This document shows positions 6,784 to 13,588 of a DNA stretch of 13,646 nucleotides, piece after piece. Source of the DNA: Oscillospiraceae bacterium (GTDB taxonomy: Bacteria > Bacillota > Clostridia > Oscillospirales > Ruminococcaceae); contig JAEDGE010000046.1 in assembly GCA_016297675.1 (NCBI GenBank), forward strand, positions 1 to 13,646, in the 5' to 3' direction. Both the position numbers and the translations under genes were made by a program. Within the stretch, counting starts at the first letter, position 1, and the number at the start of each line of letters is the position of its first letter. The notes beneath the pieces are model-generated. The model had not been told where the DNA came from and searched no databases. It saw only the letters and a program-made list of their open reading frames with translations.

Positions 6784-7143
6784 TTATGGTTTCGGTACAT
6801 ACTTCCATGCACCGTCCCGCGGCATCTCCGTAAACTGCATATAAATCCGATAGGGATCAACCTGCGTATAAGCTTGTATCAATGCAAGCATACGATCTGC
6901 AAAATCAGCTAAAAATGCCGCTTTTTCCTGTTCATTCAAAAAGTCCTTTACATACCGAAATTCTGCAAAGAATACCGTATCTTCAGAACGATTCATGTAC
7001 ATATATTCCTCTGAAAGCATCACCATTACCGCAGGAATTGGCTTTTCCAAAATCTCTGAAAGCGTTTCCGCCATCTCATGCAGAAATCTGGTACGCACAC
7101 TATCCTCCATTGCATAGTTGGTTTTCATTTGACAAATCGGCAT
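6784..7143 (-). CDS. MIF-type tautomerase superfamily protein
   Basis: A 119-residue protein resembling macrophage migration inhibitory factor and its bacterial relatives, small trimeric enzymes that use an N-terminal proline as catalytic base for keto-enol tautomerisation. Seen: Pro directly after the start Met, the MPICQMKTN opening strand, Lys34 in EKPIPAVMV at the place of MIF Lys32, and the C-terminal YMQFTEMPRDGAWKY, which parallels YINYYDMNAANVGWN. Tyr101 matches MIF Tyr95; MIF Asn97 is Gln here. The start is fixed by AGGAGGT 8 nt upstream. It sits 13 nt after the ketosynthase gene, so it is surely part of the operon. Acting on a poly-beta-keto or dienol intermediate is inference. Such genes are unusual in polyketide clusters as I know them. 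Confidence 0.8.
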   Translation of the reverse strand: MPICQMKTNYAMEDSVRTRFLHEMAETLSEILEKPIPAVMVMLSEEYMYMNRSEDTVFFAEFRYVKDFLNEQEKAAFLADFADRMLALIQAYTQVDPYRIYMQFTEMPRDGAWKYVPKP

Positions 7144-7156
7144 CTTTTACAACCTC

Positions 7157-8374
7157 CTATTTTTCATTCGCATATCTGCGAAATACGAGGGTTGCATTAT
7201 GCCCACCAAATCCAAAGGAATTGGAAATTGCAACATCAATATGCTGTTCTCTCGCTGTATTCGGAATAAAGTCCAAAGGCAACTCCGGATCCGGCTCATC
7301 ATAATGAATCGTCGGCGGAAGAATGCCGGTTTCAATCGCTTTTACACAAGCAATGCCCTCCAATACGCCGCCGGCTCCCAGAGTATGACCAATTGCCCCT
7401 TTAATAGAAGAAACCGGAATCGTATCCGCATGTGTTCCGAACAGTCTTTGAATTGCCATCGTTTCATACCGATCATTGAGTACGGTAGAAGTGCCGTGTG
7501 CATTGATATAGCCCACTTCCTCCGGGGCAATTCCTGCATTCTCCAATGCCATCCGCATGGTTTTCTCCATGCCGATGCCGTCTGCCATCGGAGCGGTAAG
7601 GTCTTTGGCTTCACTATACAAAGCTGCACCTGCCAGTTCACAATATATTTTTGCTCCCCGTTTTTTTGCAGAGGCTTCTGACTCCAGAATCATAGTGCCG
7701 CCGCCTTCCCCCATGATAAAGCCATCCCGATTCTTTGTAAACGGTCTACACGCTTTCTTTGGATCCGCATTGACGGACATCGCCATGATCTGATTAAAGC
7801 CATAAAGAAATTCATGGGCTATGGCATTCCCCATACCGCCAATGATGACAATATCATAAATACCAGCCTGGATCATCTGCATTCCCAATGCGGCAGCATA
7901 AGCGGACGAGGCACAGGCAGTGGAAACATTAAAGGCAGCTCCGTTCAATCCGTATTTCATGGAGATCAATGCCGTACAAACACTCGGCGTATTCTTCAAA
8001 ACACGATTCAACAGATTCTCTTTTTCTTCTTCTAAAAAACTGTTGCTGATGACACCATAGATCACCCCAACACGGGAACGATCTATCTGTTCAAAATCCA
8101 AACCGCTGTCCTCAATGGCTTCTCCAGCAGATGCCAGCGTCATGCGAACCGGTCTGGTCGTTGCATTCAGCTGCCGCTTTCTCCAGTATTTTCTGACCAG
8201 TTCCTCAAAGGTATCATCTACCTCTGCTGCCACTTTGGTATCGTGTTCCTCTGTAGAAATCCGTTGGATCGGGGCAATGCCGCATATTCCGTCAATGAGA
8301 TTCTGCCAGTATTCCGGAACGGTACTGCCAATGGCAGTCACTGCACCCATTCCAGTCACGAGTACTTTTTGCAT
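7157..8374 (-). CDS. Beta-ketoacyl-ACP synthase II (FabF-like ketosynthase)
   Basis: Condenses an acyl starter with a malonyl-type extender on ACP by decarboxylative Claisen reaction. The 405 residues match FabF/type II ketosynthases. Seen: VLVTGMGAVTAIG at the N-terminus, the active Cys154 in STACASSA, PFTKNRDGFIMGEGGG (211-226), His293 in NAHGTST, Lys325 and His330 in SSIKGAIGHTLGAGG, and the C-terminal NSFGFGGHNATLVF. The Cys-His-His set is complete, so this is a condensing enzyme, not a decarboxylase variant. I prefer the ATG at 8374, preceded by AAAGGA and matching the family N-terminus. The ATG at 8386 overlaps the previous stop (ATGA), but AAAGG abuts it. No chain-length-factor partner is present. 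That it serves the operon pathway rather than housekeeping fatty acid synthesis is inferred from context. Confidence 0.93.
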   Translation of the reverse strand: MQKVLVTGMGAVTAIGSTVPEYWQNLIDGICGIAPIQRISTEEHDTKVAAEVDDTFEELVRKYWRKRQLNATTRPVRMTLASAGEAIEDSGLDFEQIDRSRVGVIYGVISNSFLEEEKENLLNRVLKNTPSVCTALISMKYGLNGAAFNVSTACASSAYAAALGMQMIQAGIYDIVIIGGMGNAIAHEFLYGFNQIMAMSVNADPKKACRPFTKNRDGFIMGEGGGTMILESEASAKKRGAKIYCELAGAALYSEAKDLTAPMADGIGMEKTMRMALENAGIAPEEVGYINAHGTSTVLNDRYETMAIQRLFGTHADTIPVSSIKGAIGHTLGAGGVLEGIACVKAIETGILPPTIHYDEPDPELPLDFIPNTAREQHIDVAISNSFGFGGHNATLVFRRYANEK

Positions 8375-8382
8375 TGCTATTC

Positions 8383-9522
8383 TCATCCTTTCTGTCTGAA
8401 ATAGAAATCATATGCCTCCTGCGAAGCCGGCAGATACAACGACCAACCAGTCTTAGCATATAATTTCATCAATGTCTCTTGTATCTGATCGTATCCATAT
8501 TTTTCATAGAGTGTACTTGCTGGTTCTGCCAGTCCAACCACATCCCAAACAGCATCCAAGACTGTATCTGGATATTCTGTTTCCTGCATCGCAGACACCG
8601 CCTCATTCAGCAAGACTGACAGGATACTTTGCTGCATGGCATGAGCGGTTTCCTCTGTGTAAGAAGAGGGGGACTGTATCTGTTTCATGTATTCCAAAAA
8701 GGTATTCGGTGCAGTGGGACAGCCCTTTTCAATCTGTAAAGGAATCCAATGATCACTATACGCAATCAACGGATGCAATCGCTGTAATTGAAAATTTTGT
8801 GCACTTTGCTGCAATAAACCCAATCCGATTCCGTCCACCAGACCAAAAAGCCCATGCATTGGGAACAGGGCAGAAAAAATCTCTGTTCCCTGCTCAAAAG
8901 AAATCTGAGATTGCTCCAGCAACCAAATACCATGAGAAACTGCAACAGAAAGAAACTGATTCAGATACATATGATATGCACCAGAAAATATAACGCTTCG
9001 TTTTCCAAGCAGATTTGCCATATCAACTGCCGTATGTATAACGGAATCGGATGTGCTTTCCAAAACATTCAGTTCTACAAATTCCGTCAACTTGACCGGA
9101 TAGAAAAAATGTATCCCCAGACAGCGTTCTGTATGAGAAATTTTGCAAAATAGTTCTTCCAGTACCAGAGAGGATGTATTGCTTGCCAAAATGCAATGTT
9201 CCGAAACAATTGAATCCAGTTTTTGAAAGAGTTCCTGTTTTACTTCCATCTGCTCTGCAATGCTTTCGATGATCATATCGCAGTCTGATAACTGAGATAA
9301 TTCTGTGGTAAACGAAAAGGCAGTCTGCTTTTTCCGATAGATTTCTTCTGAAAATTTCTTTCGGCGAAGTCCCTTATCCAACTCCTTCTGCACCTTTGCA
9401 GCATGTGCTTCTGTATCATGACGGCAAAATACCACAATCTGCAAATCATGCTTTGTTTGGTCAAAAAAAGCATGAAAAATTTCTCTGCCCATTTTGCCGT
9501 ATCCCAGAATTCCAATTTTCAT
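8383..9522 (-). CDS. 3-hydroxyacyl-CoA dehydrogenase family protein
   Basis: NAD(P)-dependent enzyme interconverting 3-hydroxyacyl and 3-ketoacyl thioesters. The 379 residues hold an N-terminal Rossmann domain (GILGYGKMG, 4-12) and the C-terminal helical domain. The catalytic set of the family is visible: Ser114 in SNTSS, His138 in GIHFFYPV, Glu150 in FVEL, and Asn188 in HMYLNQ. HFFYP replaces the usual HFFNP. The PMHGLFGLVDGIGLG stretch resembles the family GP(F)xLxDxxGL motif; the rest diverges and probably forms a second, degenerate C-terminal domain. The ATG at 9522 shares its A with the stop codon of the preceding crotonase (TGATG) and has AAAGGAG upstream; longer frames upstream lack support. 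With no SDR ketoreductase in the operon, it likely reduces the beta-keto group made by the ketosynthase (inference). Confidence 0.88.
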   Translation of the reverse strand: MKIGILGYGKMGREIFHAFFDQTKHDLQIVVFCRHDTEAHAAKVQKELDKGLRRKKFSEEIYRKKQTAFSFTTELSQLSDCDMIIESIAEQMEVKQELFQKLDSIVSEHCILASNTSSLVLEELFCKISHTERCLGIHFFYPVKLTEFVELNVLESTSDSVIHTAVDMANLLGKRSVIFSGAYHMYLNQFLSVAVSHGIWLLEQSQISFEQGTEIFSALFPMHGLFGLVDGIGLGLLQQSAQNFQLQRLHPLIAYSDHWIPLQIEKGCPTAPNTFLEYMKQIQSPSSYTEETAHAMQQSILSVLLNEAVSAMQETEYPDTVLDAVWDVVGLAEPASTLYEKYGYDQIQETLMKLYAKTGWSLYLPASQEAYDFYFRQKG

Positions 9523-10229
9523 CAGACAGATACTCCTTTGTTTTGTAAATATTGTGCAACATAGAAACCAGTCTTTTTCCGGTCGTACTGCTCTACATTT
9601 TCTACAATCCATGCGATCAATGCCAATGCTTCCGCAAGTCCGCCCTTTTTTTCTGCCAACAAATCTGCCCAGCCCATTTCAAATGCCTGCTGTGCAGAGA
9701 ATAGTTTTCCGGTCAGTACCATCTCCGCTGCCATAGACAATCCACATATTTCCACATTGCGTGCAATGCCGCCCAAACCCGGAAGAATTCCAAAGGTCGA
9801 TTCCGGCTGTCCGACTCTTGCTGTGGGTTCGCAAATGCGAATATGGCTGTTGACCGCAATCTCACTCCCAGAACCAATACAAAATCCACTGATCACACTG
9901 ACTACCGGAAATGGCAGATCATGCAAAAAAGTAAACGCTTTTTTCTGGCGAATATGCTCTGGCGGGAGATCTGTATCTGATGTCATACCCTCTAAATCCG
10001 CAGCAGAACGCTCTGCAAGCGAGGCTACATCTGCTCCAACACTGAAATGCCGAGCCGTTCCTCGTATTACCAGTCCTTTTAAGTCGGTTCTCTGCGAAAT
10101 CTGCTCCATGGTTTTTTCATAGGTTTCCAAAAATGCACCTGTCATCAGGTTATTGCCGGGGGCTTGCATCGTCAGTACCAGAACCCCGTTTTCCTCTGTT
10201 TGTTCAAACCAAGGTTTCGTCTGTTCCAT
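9522..10229 (-). CDS. Crotonase B (enoyl-CoA hydratase/isomerase family)
   Basis: A 235-residue crotonase-fold enzyme, normally adding or removing water on acyl thioesters. Seen: HFSVGADVASL (61-71) for the first oxyanion-hole residue, GFCIGSGSEIAV (115-126) for the second, and the two glutamates of true hydratases at the canonical 20-residue spacing, Glu123 and Glu143 (the latter in GQPESTFG). PGLGG follows. Hydratase or dehydratase activity is therefore possible, though members with both Glu can also do isomerisation or decarboxylation. GGGAGG-type site 9 nt upstream (GGGAGG). It overlaps the preceding degenerate crotonase by 26 nt and the next gene by 1 nt. The substrate may be ACP- rather than CoA-bound (inference). 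Confidence 0.9.
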   Translation of the reverse strand: MEQTKPWFEQTEENGVLVLTMQAPGNNLMTGAFLETYEKTMEQISQRTDLKGLVIRGTARHFSVGADVASLAERSAADLEGMTSDTDLPPEHIRQKKAFTFLHDLPFPVVSVISGFCIGSGSEIAVNSHIRICEPTARVGQPESTFGILPGLGGIARNVEICGLSMAAEMVLTGKLFSAQQAFEMGWADLLAEKKGGLAEALALIAWIVENVEQYDRKKTGFYVAQYLQNKGVSV

Positions 10230-10860
10230 TTGCTGCTGCCTCCCTCTTTGCTTTGATTAACCGATAAAACTGACAGGATTCTGCCTCCAGAACCTGCTGT
10301 GCATTGCCCGTTCTGGCTTGTACCAAACAGGAAATCACTGCCTTTGCTTGAAATGGTGTTTTGTCCTTCCACAAATCAGCTGCATATGCCTGTACTGCTT
10401 CTGGAAAATCCACTGTTTCGGGCAGAATCCGCACCAAACGAGTCACCAATCCATCCTCTGTGCTATTTTCTGCAAAGGAACGATACTGCAAAAGAGCATG
10501 TTCTCCGCACAAAATTTCATAGCGTTTCTGCTGCTCCGCAGTCAGTATGGTTTCTCTATGGAGAATATAGTCTGACACGCCAAGGCGAATATCAAACAGC
10601 AGGAAAGCGGAAAGATCTACTTGTTCCCATGCGGTGCTCGCAAGAATCGTCAATACCGGAAGTTCCTGAAAAAATGCAGCAATCTCCCTGCATCTCTCTA
10701 CATCCTGTGGCATTCTGAACGATGCACACGGTTCCACAATCAGCAGCAGGCATTCGTGTTTGGATAGTTGTCCCATCCAATTTTCCCGACTGGAAAAAAG
10801 AGCATCCGGCGATTCTGCTTCTCTGAGCCAAAGGCAGTTTTGTTTGATTTCAATCTTCAT
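10204..10860 (-). CDS. Degenerate crotonase-like protein, probably non-catalytic
   Basis: A 218-residue protein between two intact crotonases. Its middle, VLTILASTAWEQ followed by LLFDIRLGVSDYILHR, aligns by pattern with the crotonase core (PVxAAxxGxxxGGGxExAxxCDxRI). However, the glycine-rich oxyanion-hole stretch is gone, the first catalytic glutamate falls on Ser84, and no SAGAD-like motif is seen. The C-terminal AKAVISCLVQ part also fits the family. A structural partner for one of the neighbouring crotonases is a reasonable guess; DpgB of the dihydroxyphenylglycine pathway is a known crotonase-like helper. GGAG lies 10 nt upstream; it overlaps the thioesterase gene by 11 nt. The homology call is moderate because the identity is low. 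Confidence 0.65.
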   Translation of the reverse strand: MKIEIKQNCLWLREAESPDALFSSRENWMGQLSKHECLLLIVEPCASFRMPQDVERCREIAAFFQELPVLTILASTAWEQVDLSAFLLFDIRLGVSDYILHRETILTAEQQKRYEILCGEHALLQYRSFAENSTEDGLVTRLVRILPETVDFPEAVQAYAADLWKDKTPFQAKAVISCLVQARTGNAQQVLEAESCQFYRLIKAKREAAANGTDETLV

Positions 10861-11254
10861 GTTCTGTACGCTCCATCTGTTGTCTAATAAAATCCGGTAT
10901 ATCGCAAATGATCCGTTCCTGATTTACATAAACCAGTTTTCCACTGACTTTACAAGCAACTTGTCCTGTTTTTTCATTCCGCATAATATGCACATACTCT
11001 GTAATGCTATTTCCACATTTCCATGTGGTTTCAATCTGTACGGTATCCAACATCCGCAGTTCATGCATATACCGCAACTGATTTTCCAGAACCACTGGGA
11101 AATATCCCTGCTCCTGCATTTTCTCCAGTACACCACACCGGCTGAAAAAATCCCATTTTGCAGCCTCCGCATACTGTAAATAAACTGCATTATTGACATG
11201 CCCAAAGGAATCGAGCTCATAGCCACGAACGGTCAGATGATACATACTTTTCAT
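10850..11254 (-). CDS. Hotdog-fold acyl thioesterase (YbgC/FadM type)
   Basis: A 134-residue single-hotdog protein that hydrolyses acyl-CoA or acyl-ACP thioesters. The N-terminal VRGYELDSFGHVNNAVYLQYAEAAKWDF (9-36) is the hallmark of the 4-hydroxybenzoyl-CoA thioesterase/YbgC group. It contains the catalytic Asp15 and the GHVNN turn, and the rest shows the usual strands. Its ATG overlaps the crotonase A stop (ATGA), with GGAG 8 nt upstream. With the type II thioesterase and the alpha/beta hydrolase it is one of three possible chain-releasing enzymes in the operon. It is distinct from FabZ/FabA dehydratases, which have a different helix motif. Confidence 0.9.
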   Translation of the reverse strand: MKSMYHLTVRGYELDSFGHVNNAVYLQYAEAAKWDFFSRCGVLEKMQEQGYFPVVLENQLRYMHELRMLDTVQIETTWKCGNSITEYVHIMRNEKTGQVACKVSGKLVYVNQERIICDIPDFIRQQMERTEHED

Positions 11255-11982
11255 GATGTTTTCTCCAATCGCTCCTGAAGAACTGCTTCAAACTTTCCTT
11301 TGGAGGGATCGATTTCTCCGTTTCCTGCTCTGTTGATGGTATCCACAATACTGCGTACCTGTAAAACCGTTTTATCTGCTGTCAATGTCTGTACGAATGC
11401 CATCGCTTCTGTCAGGCAGTCCGTCTCTGCCACAGCTGTCACCAATCCGCATGTTTCTGCATCGGATGCGGAGAGCATCTCCCCACTGAGACACATTCTC
11501 AGTGCCTTTTCCTTTCCGACCAGACGATACAGCCGTTCCATTCCGCCCATGCCGGGAACGACCCCGTGCATGATTTCGGTCAGTCCCAAAAAAGAACGCT
11601 TGGAACAAATCCGAAATTGACAGCTCAATGCAATCTCCAGACCGCCGCCAAAACATCCGCCATTGATGGCTGCAACTGTCACAAGGGGCAGCTGCTCTAT
11701 TTTCCGCAGCAGCTGCCTTGCACGTTCCAACTTGACAGAAATTTCTGCTGTTCCATTCGCTGACTGGAAAAGAGACACATCTGCACCATGCGAAAAATGC
11801 CTGCCTGCTCCTGTAATAATGAGAGCGTTCAGTTCCGGATGCGTCTCTATCCATGTTTCAAACACAGCAGTCTCTATAAACTCTGGTTCTGTCAGCAGAT
11901 TTTTCTTCCCATTGCAAATGGTTAAAACAGCAGTCGAACCTTCTGCATGAAGCGTTGCAATGTTTGATGTCACTGTATCCAT
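11251..11982 (-). CDS. Crotonase A (enoyl-CoA hydratase/isomerase family)
   Basis: A 243-residue crotonase. Seen: HFSHGADVS (62-70) and GGCFGGGLEIAL (108-119) build the oxyanion hole. Glu116 and Glu136 (in FLGLTEIMHG) are both present and 20 residues apart, as in hydratases, and PGMGG (143-147) follows. Both catalytic acids make it a candidate dehydratase for the 3-hydroxyacyl product of the dehydrogenase (inference). The start lies 2 nt after the TAA of acyl carrier protein 1. I see only a weak ribosome binding site there, so translation is probably coupled to the ACP gene. It is a paralogue of crotonase B but clearly diverged, suggesting different steps. Confidence 0.9.
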   Translation of the reverse strand: MDTVTSNIATLHAEGSTAVLTICNGKKNLLTEPEFIETAVFETWIETHPELNALIITGAGRHFSHGADVSLFQSANGTAEISVKLERARQLLRKIEQLPLVTVAAINGGCFGGGLEIALSCQFRICSKRSFLGLTEIMHGVVPGMGGMERLYRLVGKEKALRMCLSGEMLSASDAETCGLVTAVAETDCLTEAMAFVQTLTADKTVLQVRSIVDTINRAGNGEIDPSKGKFEAVLQERLEKTS

Positions 11983-11984
11983 GC

Positions 11985-12287
11985 TTACAGATTCACAATG
12001 TCATTGCCATACTGATACACCTTGCAGAATACATCTACAACATCTGCCATTGTATTCAGCGGTGCTTTCAGCATATACTTGCCAATGCTTTGCAGTTTGA
12101 TGTCAAGGTCATATTTATCGGTAGCTAGCTCAATGAGCTCCACAAACATCAAAGAGTCCCCGCCCAATTCTTCCTGCGGATTGGTGTCCATAGTGATTTC
12201 TGCTCTGTCTACTTCGCATTCTTCTGCATAGTAGTCAAAAATCAAATCCTGAATCTCCTGCTTTACAGCCTCTGTAATTTCCCTCAT
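11985..12287 (-). CDS. Acyl carrier protein 1
   Basis: A 100-residue discrete acyl carrier protein. The attachment site is LGGDSLMFVELIEL with Ser45, followed by an acidic recognition helix. It is longer than acyl carrier protein 2 and has the GGDSL form often seen in carrier domains of assembly lines. The ATG at 12287 has GGAGG (12296-12300) 8 nt upstream, which decides the start; an upstream TTG in frame would include the binding site itself. It lies 30 nt after the acyltransferase gene, the usual order for an AT and the ACP it loads, so it probably carries the extender unit (inference). Confidence 0.92.
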   Translation of the reverse strand: MREITEAVKQEIQDLIFDYYAEECEVDRAEITMDTNPQEELGGDSLMFVELIELATDKYDLDIKLQSIGKYMLKAPLNTMADVVDVFCKVYQYGNDIVNL

Positions 12288-12317
12288 TTTAATAACCTCC
12301 AAAAAAATATATTAAAA

Positions 12318-13214
12318 TTACACATCTGTATAGGTGTGAATTTTAGACGAACGTTTTTTCAGCCTGGAAAACTTCTTAATCGCACCATCTGCACTGGTGT
12401 CAAAGAAATCTGTCACGCCAAGCTCCTCCATTTTTGCAATGGCAAATTCCCATTGCATCGATGTGATGACATTGATCTGGTCTTCCCTATGCAGTTCTTC
12501 TGCCGTTGTCATCACCTGATTTGTAAAAGCAGAAACAATGGGATACTTCGGATCGGAATAAGTAGTATTTGATATGAAATCCGTAAATTCACGTGTATAT
12601 GGAGCAATAAACGGTGTATGGTAGGCAATACCGGCATTCATTTTGATTGCTTTCAAAGCACCCTCCTGCACGGCTGCATCCAACACATGAATAATGCCTT
12701 CCTCATATCCCGAAATCATCACACAAATTTTAGAATTGATACTTCCTATCACCACTCTGTCAGATTCGTCTGTAGCTTGTATTAACTCTCTCACAGAATC
12801 AGCATCCATTCCAATGATGACACCCATATCAAATACATTGCCGCTTTGTGCAATTGCATCAACTGTTTTTTTGTTACAAGAAATGATATCATAAGATGTA
12901 TCAAAAGAAATAGCAGAAAAACAGGCACAGGCATTCGTCAGCCCAGAACTGTAGCCACACCCGATATCCGGCACAATGCCTTTTTCCAGATAGGATTCAA
13001 ATACCACTCGATCCGCAATTGCCGATGTCAGTGCCCCTGCGATCAAACGATCTATCTCAACATTTTCAGATATTTTCGTACGCAAATTGTATTTTTTAAA
13101 CGTATCATGTATGTAAGTCTCATACCGGATGCGATCCCGAGAAGACAGAAACTGACAAAGTCGTTCTGGTTTGGTTCCAATTCCATTAAACAAAAATGCC
13201 TGATGATAATTCAT
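12318..13214 (-). CDS. FabD-like acyltransferase with atypical active-site motifs
   Basis: A 298-residue relative of malonyl-CoA:ACP transacylase, first gene of the operon. It opens with FLFNGIGTKP, like FLFPGQG. The nucleophile motif GYSSG puts Ser89 at the FabD serine but replaces the usual His of GHSLG by Tyr. The catalytic His199 is in IAYHTPFIAPY, parallel to FabD SxxxH. The arginine that holds the malonyl carboxylate in FabD seems to be Lys115 or Lys116 by hand alignment. This may mean an unusual or non-dicarboxylic substrate, or a hydrolase role. The frame is open to 13340, but that start lies upstream of the probable transcription start; CAGGAG 8 nt before the ATG at 13214 decides the start. 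Family sure, specificity open. Confidence 0.82.
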   Translation of the reverse strand: MNYHQAFLFNGIGTKPERLCQFLSSRDRIRYETYIHDTFKKYNLRTKISENVEIDRLIAGALTSAIADRVVFESYLEKGIVPDIGCGYSSGLTNACACFSAISFDTSYDIISCNKKTVDAIAQSGNVFDMGVIIGMDADSVRELIQATDESDRVVIGSINSKICVMISGYEEGIIHVLDAAVQEGALKAIKMNAGIAYHTPFIAPYTREFTDFISNTTYSDPKYPIVSAFTNQVMTTAEELHREDQINVITSMQWEFAIAKMEELGVTDFFDTSADGAIKKFSRLKKRSSKIHTYTDV

Positions 13215-13222
13215 ATTGACTG

Positions 13223-13228
13223 CTCCTG
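13223..13228 (-). promoter_or_regulatory. Ribosome binding site deciding the acyltransferase start
   Basis: CAGGAG on the minus strand, 8 nt before the ATG at 13214. In-frame ATGs at 13292 and 13340 have poorer sites (GGAG 12 nt away, or none), and the latter is upstream of the predicted transcript start. Confidence 0.7.
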
Positions 13229-13318
13229 TCTGATAAAATTTTGTCTGACATGCTGTATCTATTTCAAAAACTACAGCGATTTTTCCATTCATAGAAACGA
13301 AATTCTCCGTCCTATTAT

Positions 13319-13347
13319 AGAATACCATATTTCTTCTCATTTTTCAA
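13319..13347 (-). promoter_or_regulatory. Main promoter of the biosynthetic operon
   Basis: On the minus strand, TTGAAA (13347-13342) and TATTCT (13324-13319) are spaced by exactly 17 nt, with an extended -10 TGG directly before TATTCT. Extremely AT-rich DNA lies upstream, as in UP elements. Transcription should begin near 13312, leaving a leader of about 100 nt before the acyltransferase start. No strong operator or riboswitch is visible in the leader. No comparable promoter was noticed further inside the operon, where gene gaps are at most 52 nt. Confidence 0.7.
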
Positions 13348-13550
13348 CAGTTTTTATAAAAAACACAAGAAAATTAATTTTTATCCATTTTTTCAAATAG
13401 ATTTGGGAAATATTATTTTCTATCTTTATACGATTGAATTTATTGTGATAAAAATAAATCATATGCATTTTTCTTTTTTATTAAGCAGAAATTTAATATG
13501 TATTTTTATCTGAATATAGTTTGGCATATTTTTACAATAGATAATAAATA
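13348..13550. other. AT-rich intergenic region upstream of the operon
   Basis: About 200 nt of very AT-rich DNA with many A and T runs between the operon promoter and the tRNA terminator. No gene, no clear repeat and no recognised regulatory site. It may act as an UP element or bind a nucleoid protein; that is inference from composition only. Confidence 0.5.
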
Positions 13551-13579
13551 AAAAAAGCACAGAAAAACTGTGCTTTTTT
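13551..13579. terminator. Bidirectional intrinsic terminator after tRNA-Leu
   Basis: Perfect 12-bp arms AAAAAAGCACAG (13551-13562) and CTGTGCTTTTTT (13568-13579) with a 5-nt A loop. On the minus strand it lies 10 nt past the tRNA 3' end and shields the operon promoter from tRNA transcription. Confidence 0.88.
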
Positions 13580-13588
13580 GCATATGAT

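Noticed and set aside
9523..9612. 30-codon extension of the dehydrogenase
   Set aside because: It lies wholly within the crotonase B gene, and the Rossmann motif begins right after the ATG at 9522, which has AAAGGAG upstream.
7157..12287. Beta-branching (HMG-CoA synthase) cassette, suggested by ACP, KS and two crotonases
   Set aside because: There is no HMG-CoA synthase gene, and the KS keeps its active cysteine, while the cassette needs a decarboxylase-type KS lacking it.
13215..13340. 42-codon N-terminal extension of the acyltransferase
   Set aside because: The longest start lies upstream of the predicted transcription start, the extension does not resemble the FabD N-terminus, and the best ribosome binding site precedes 13214.
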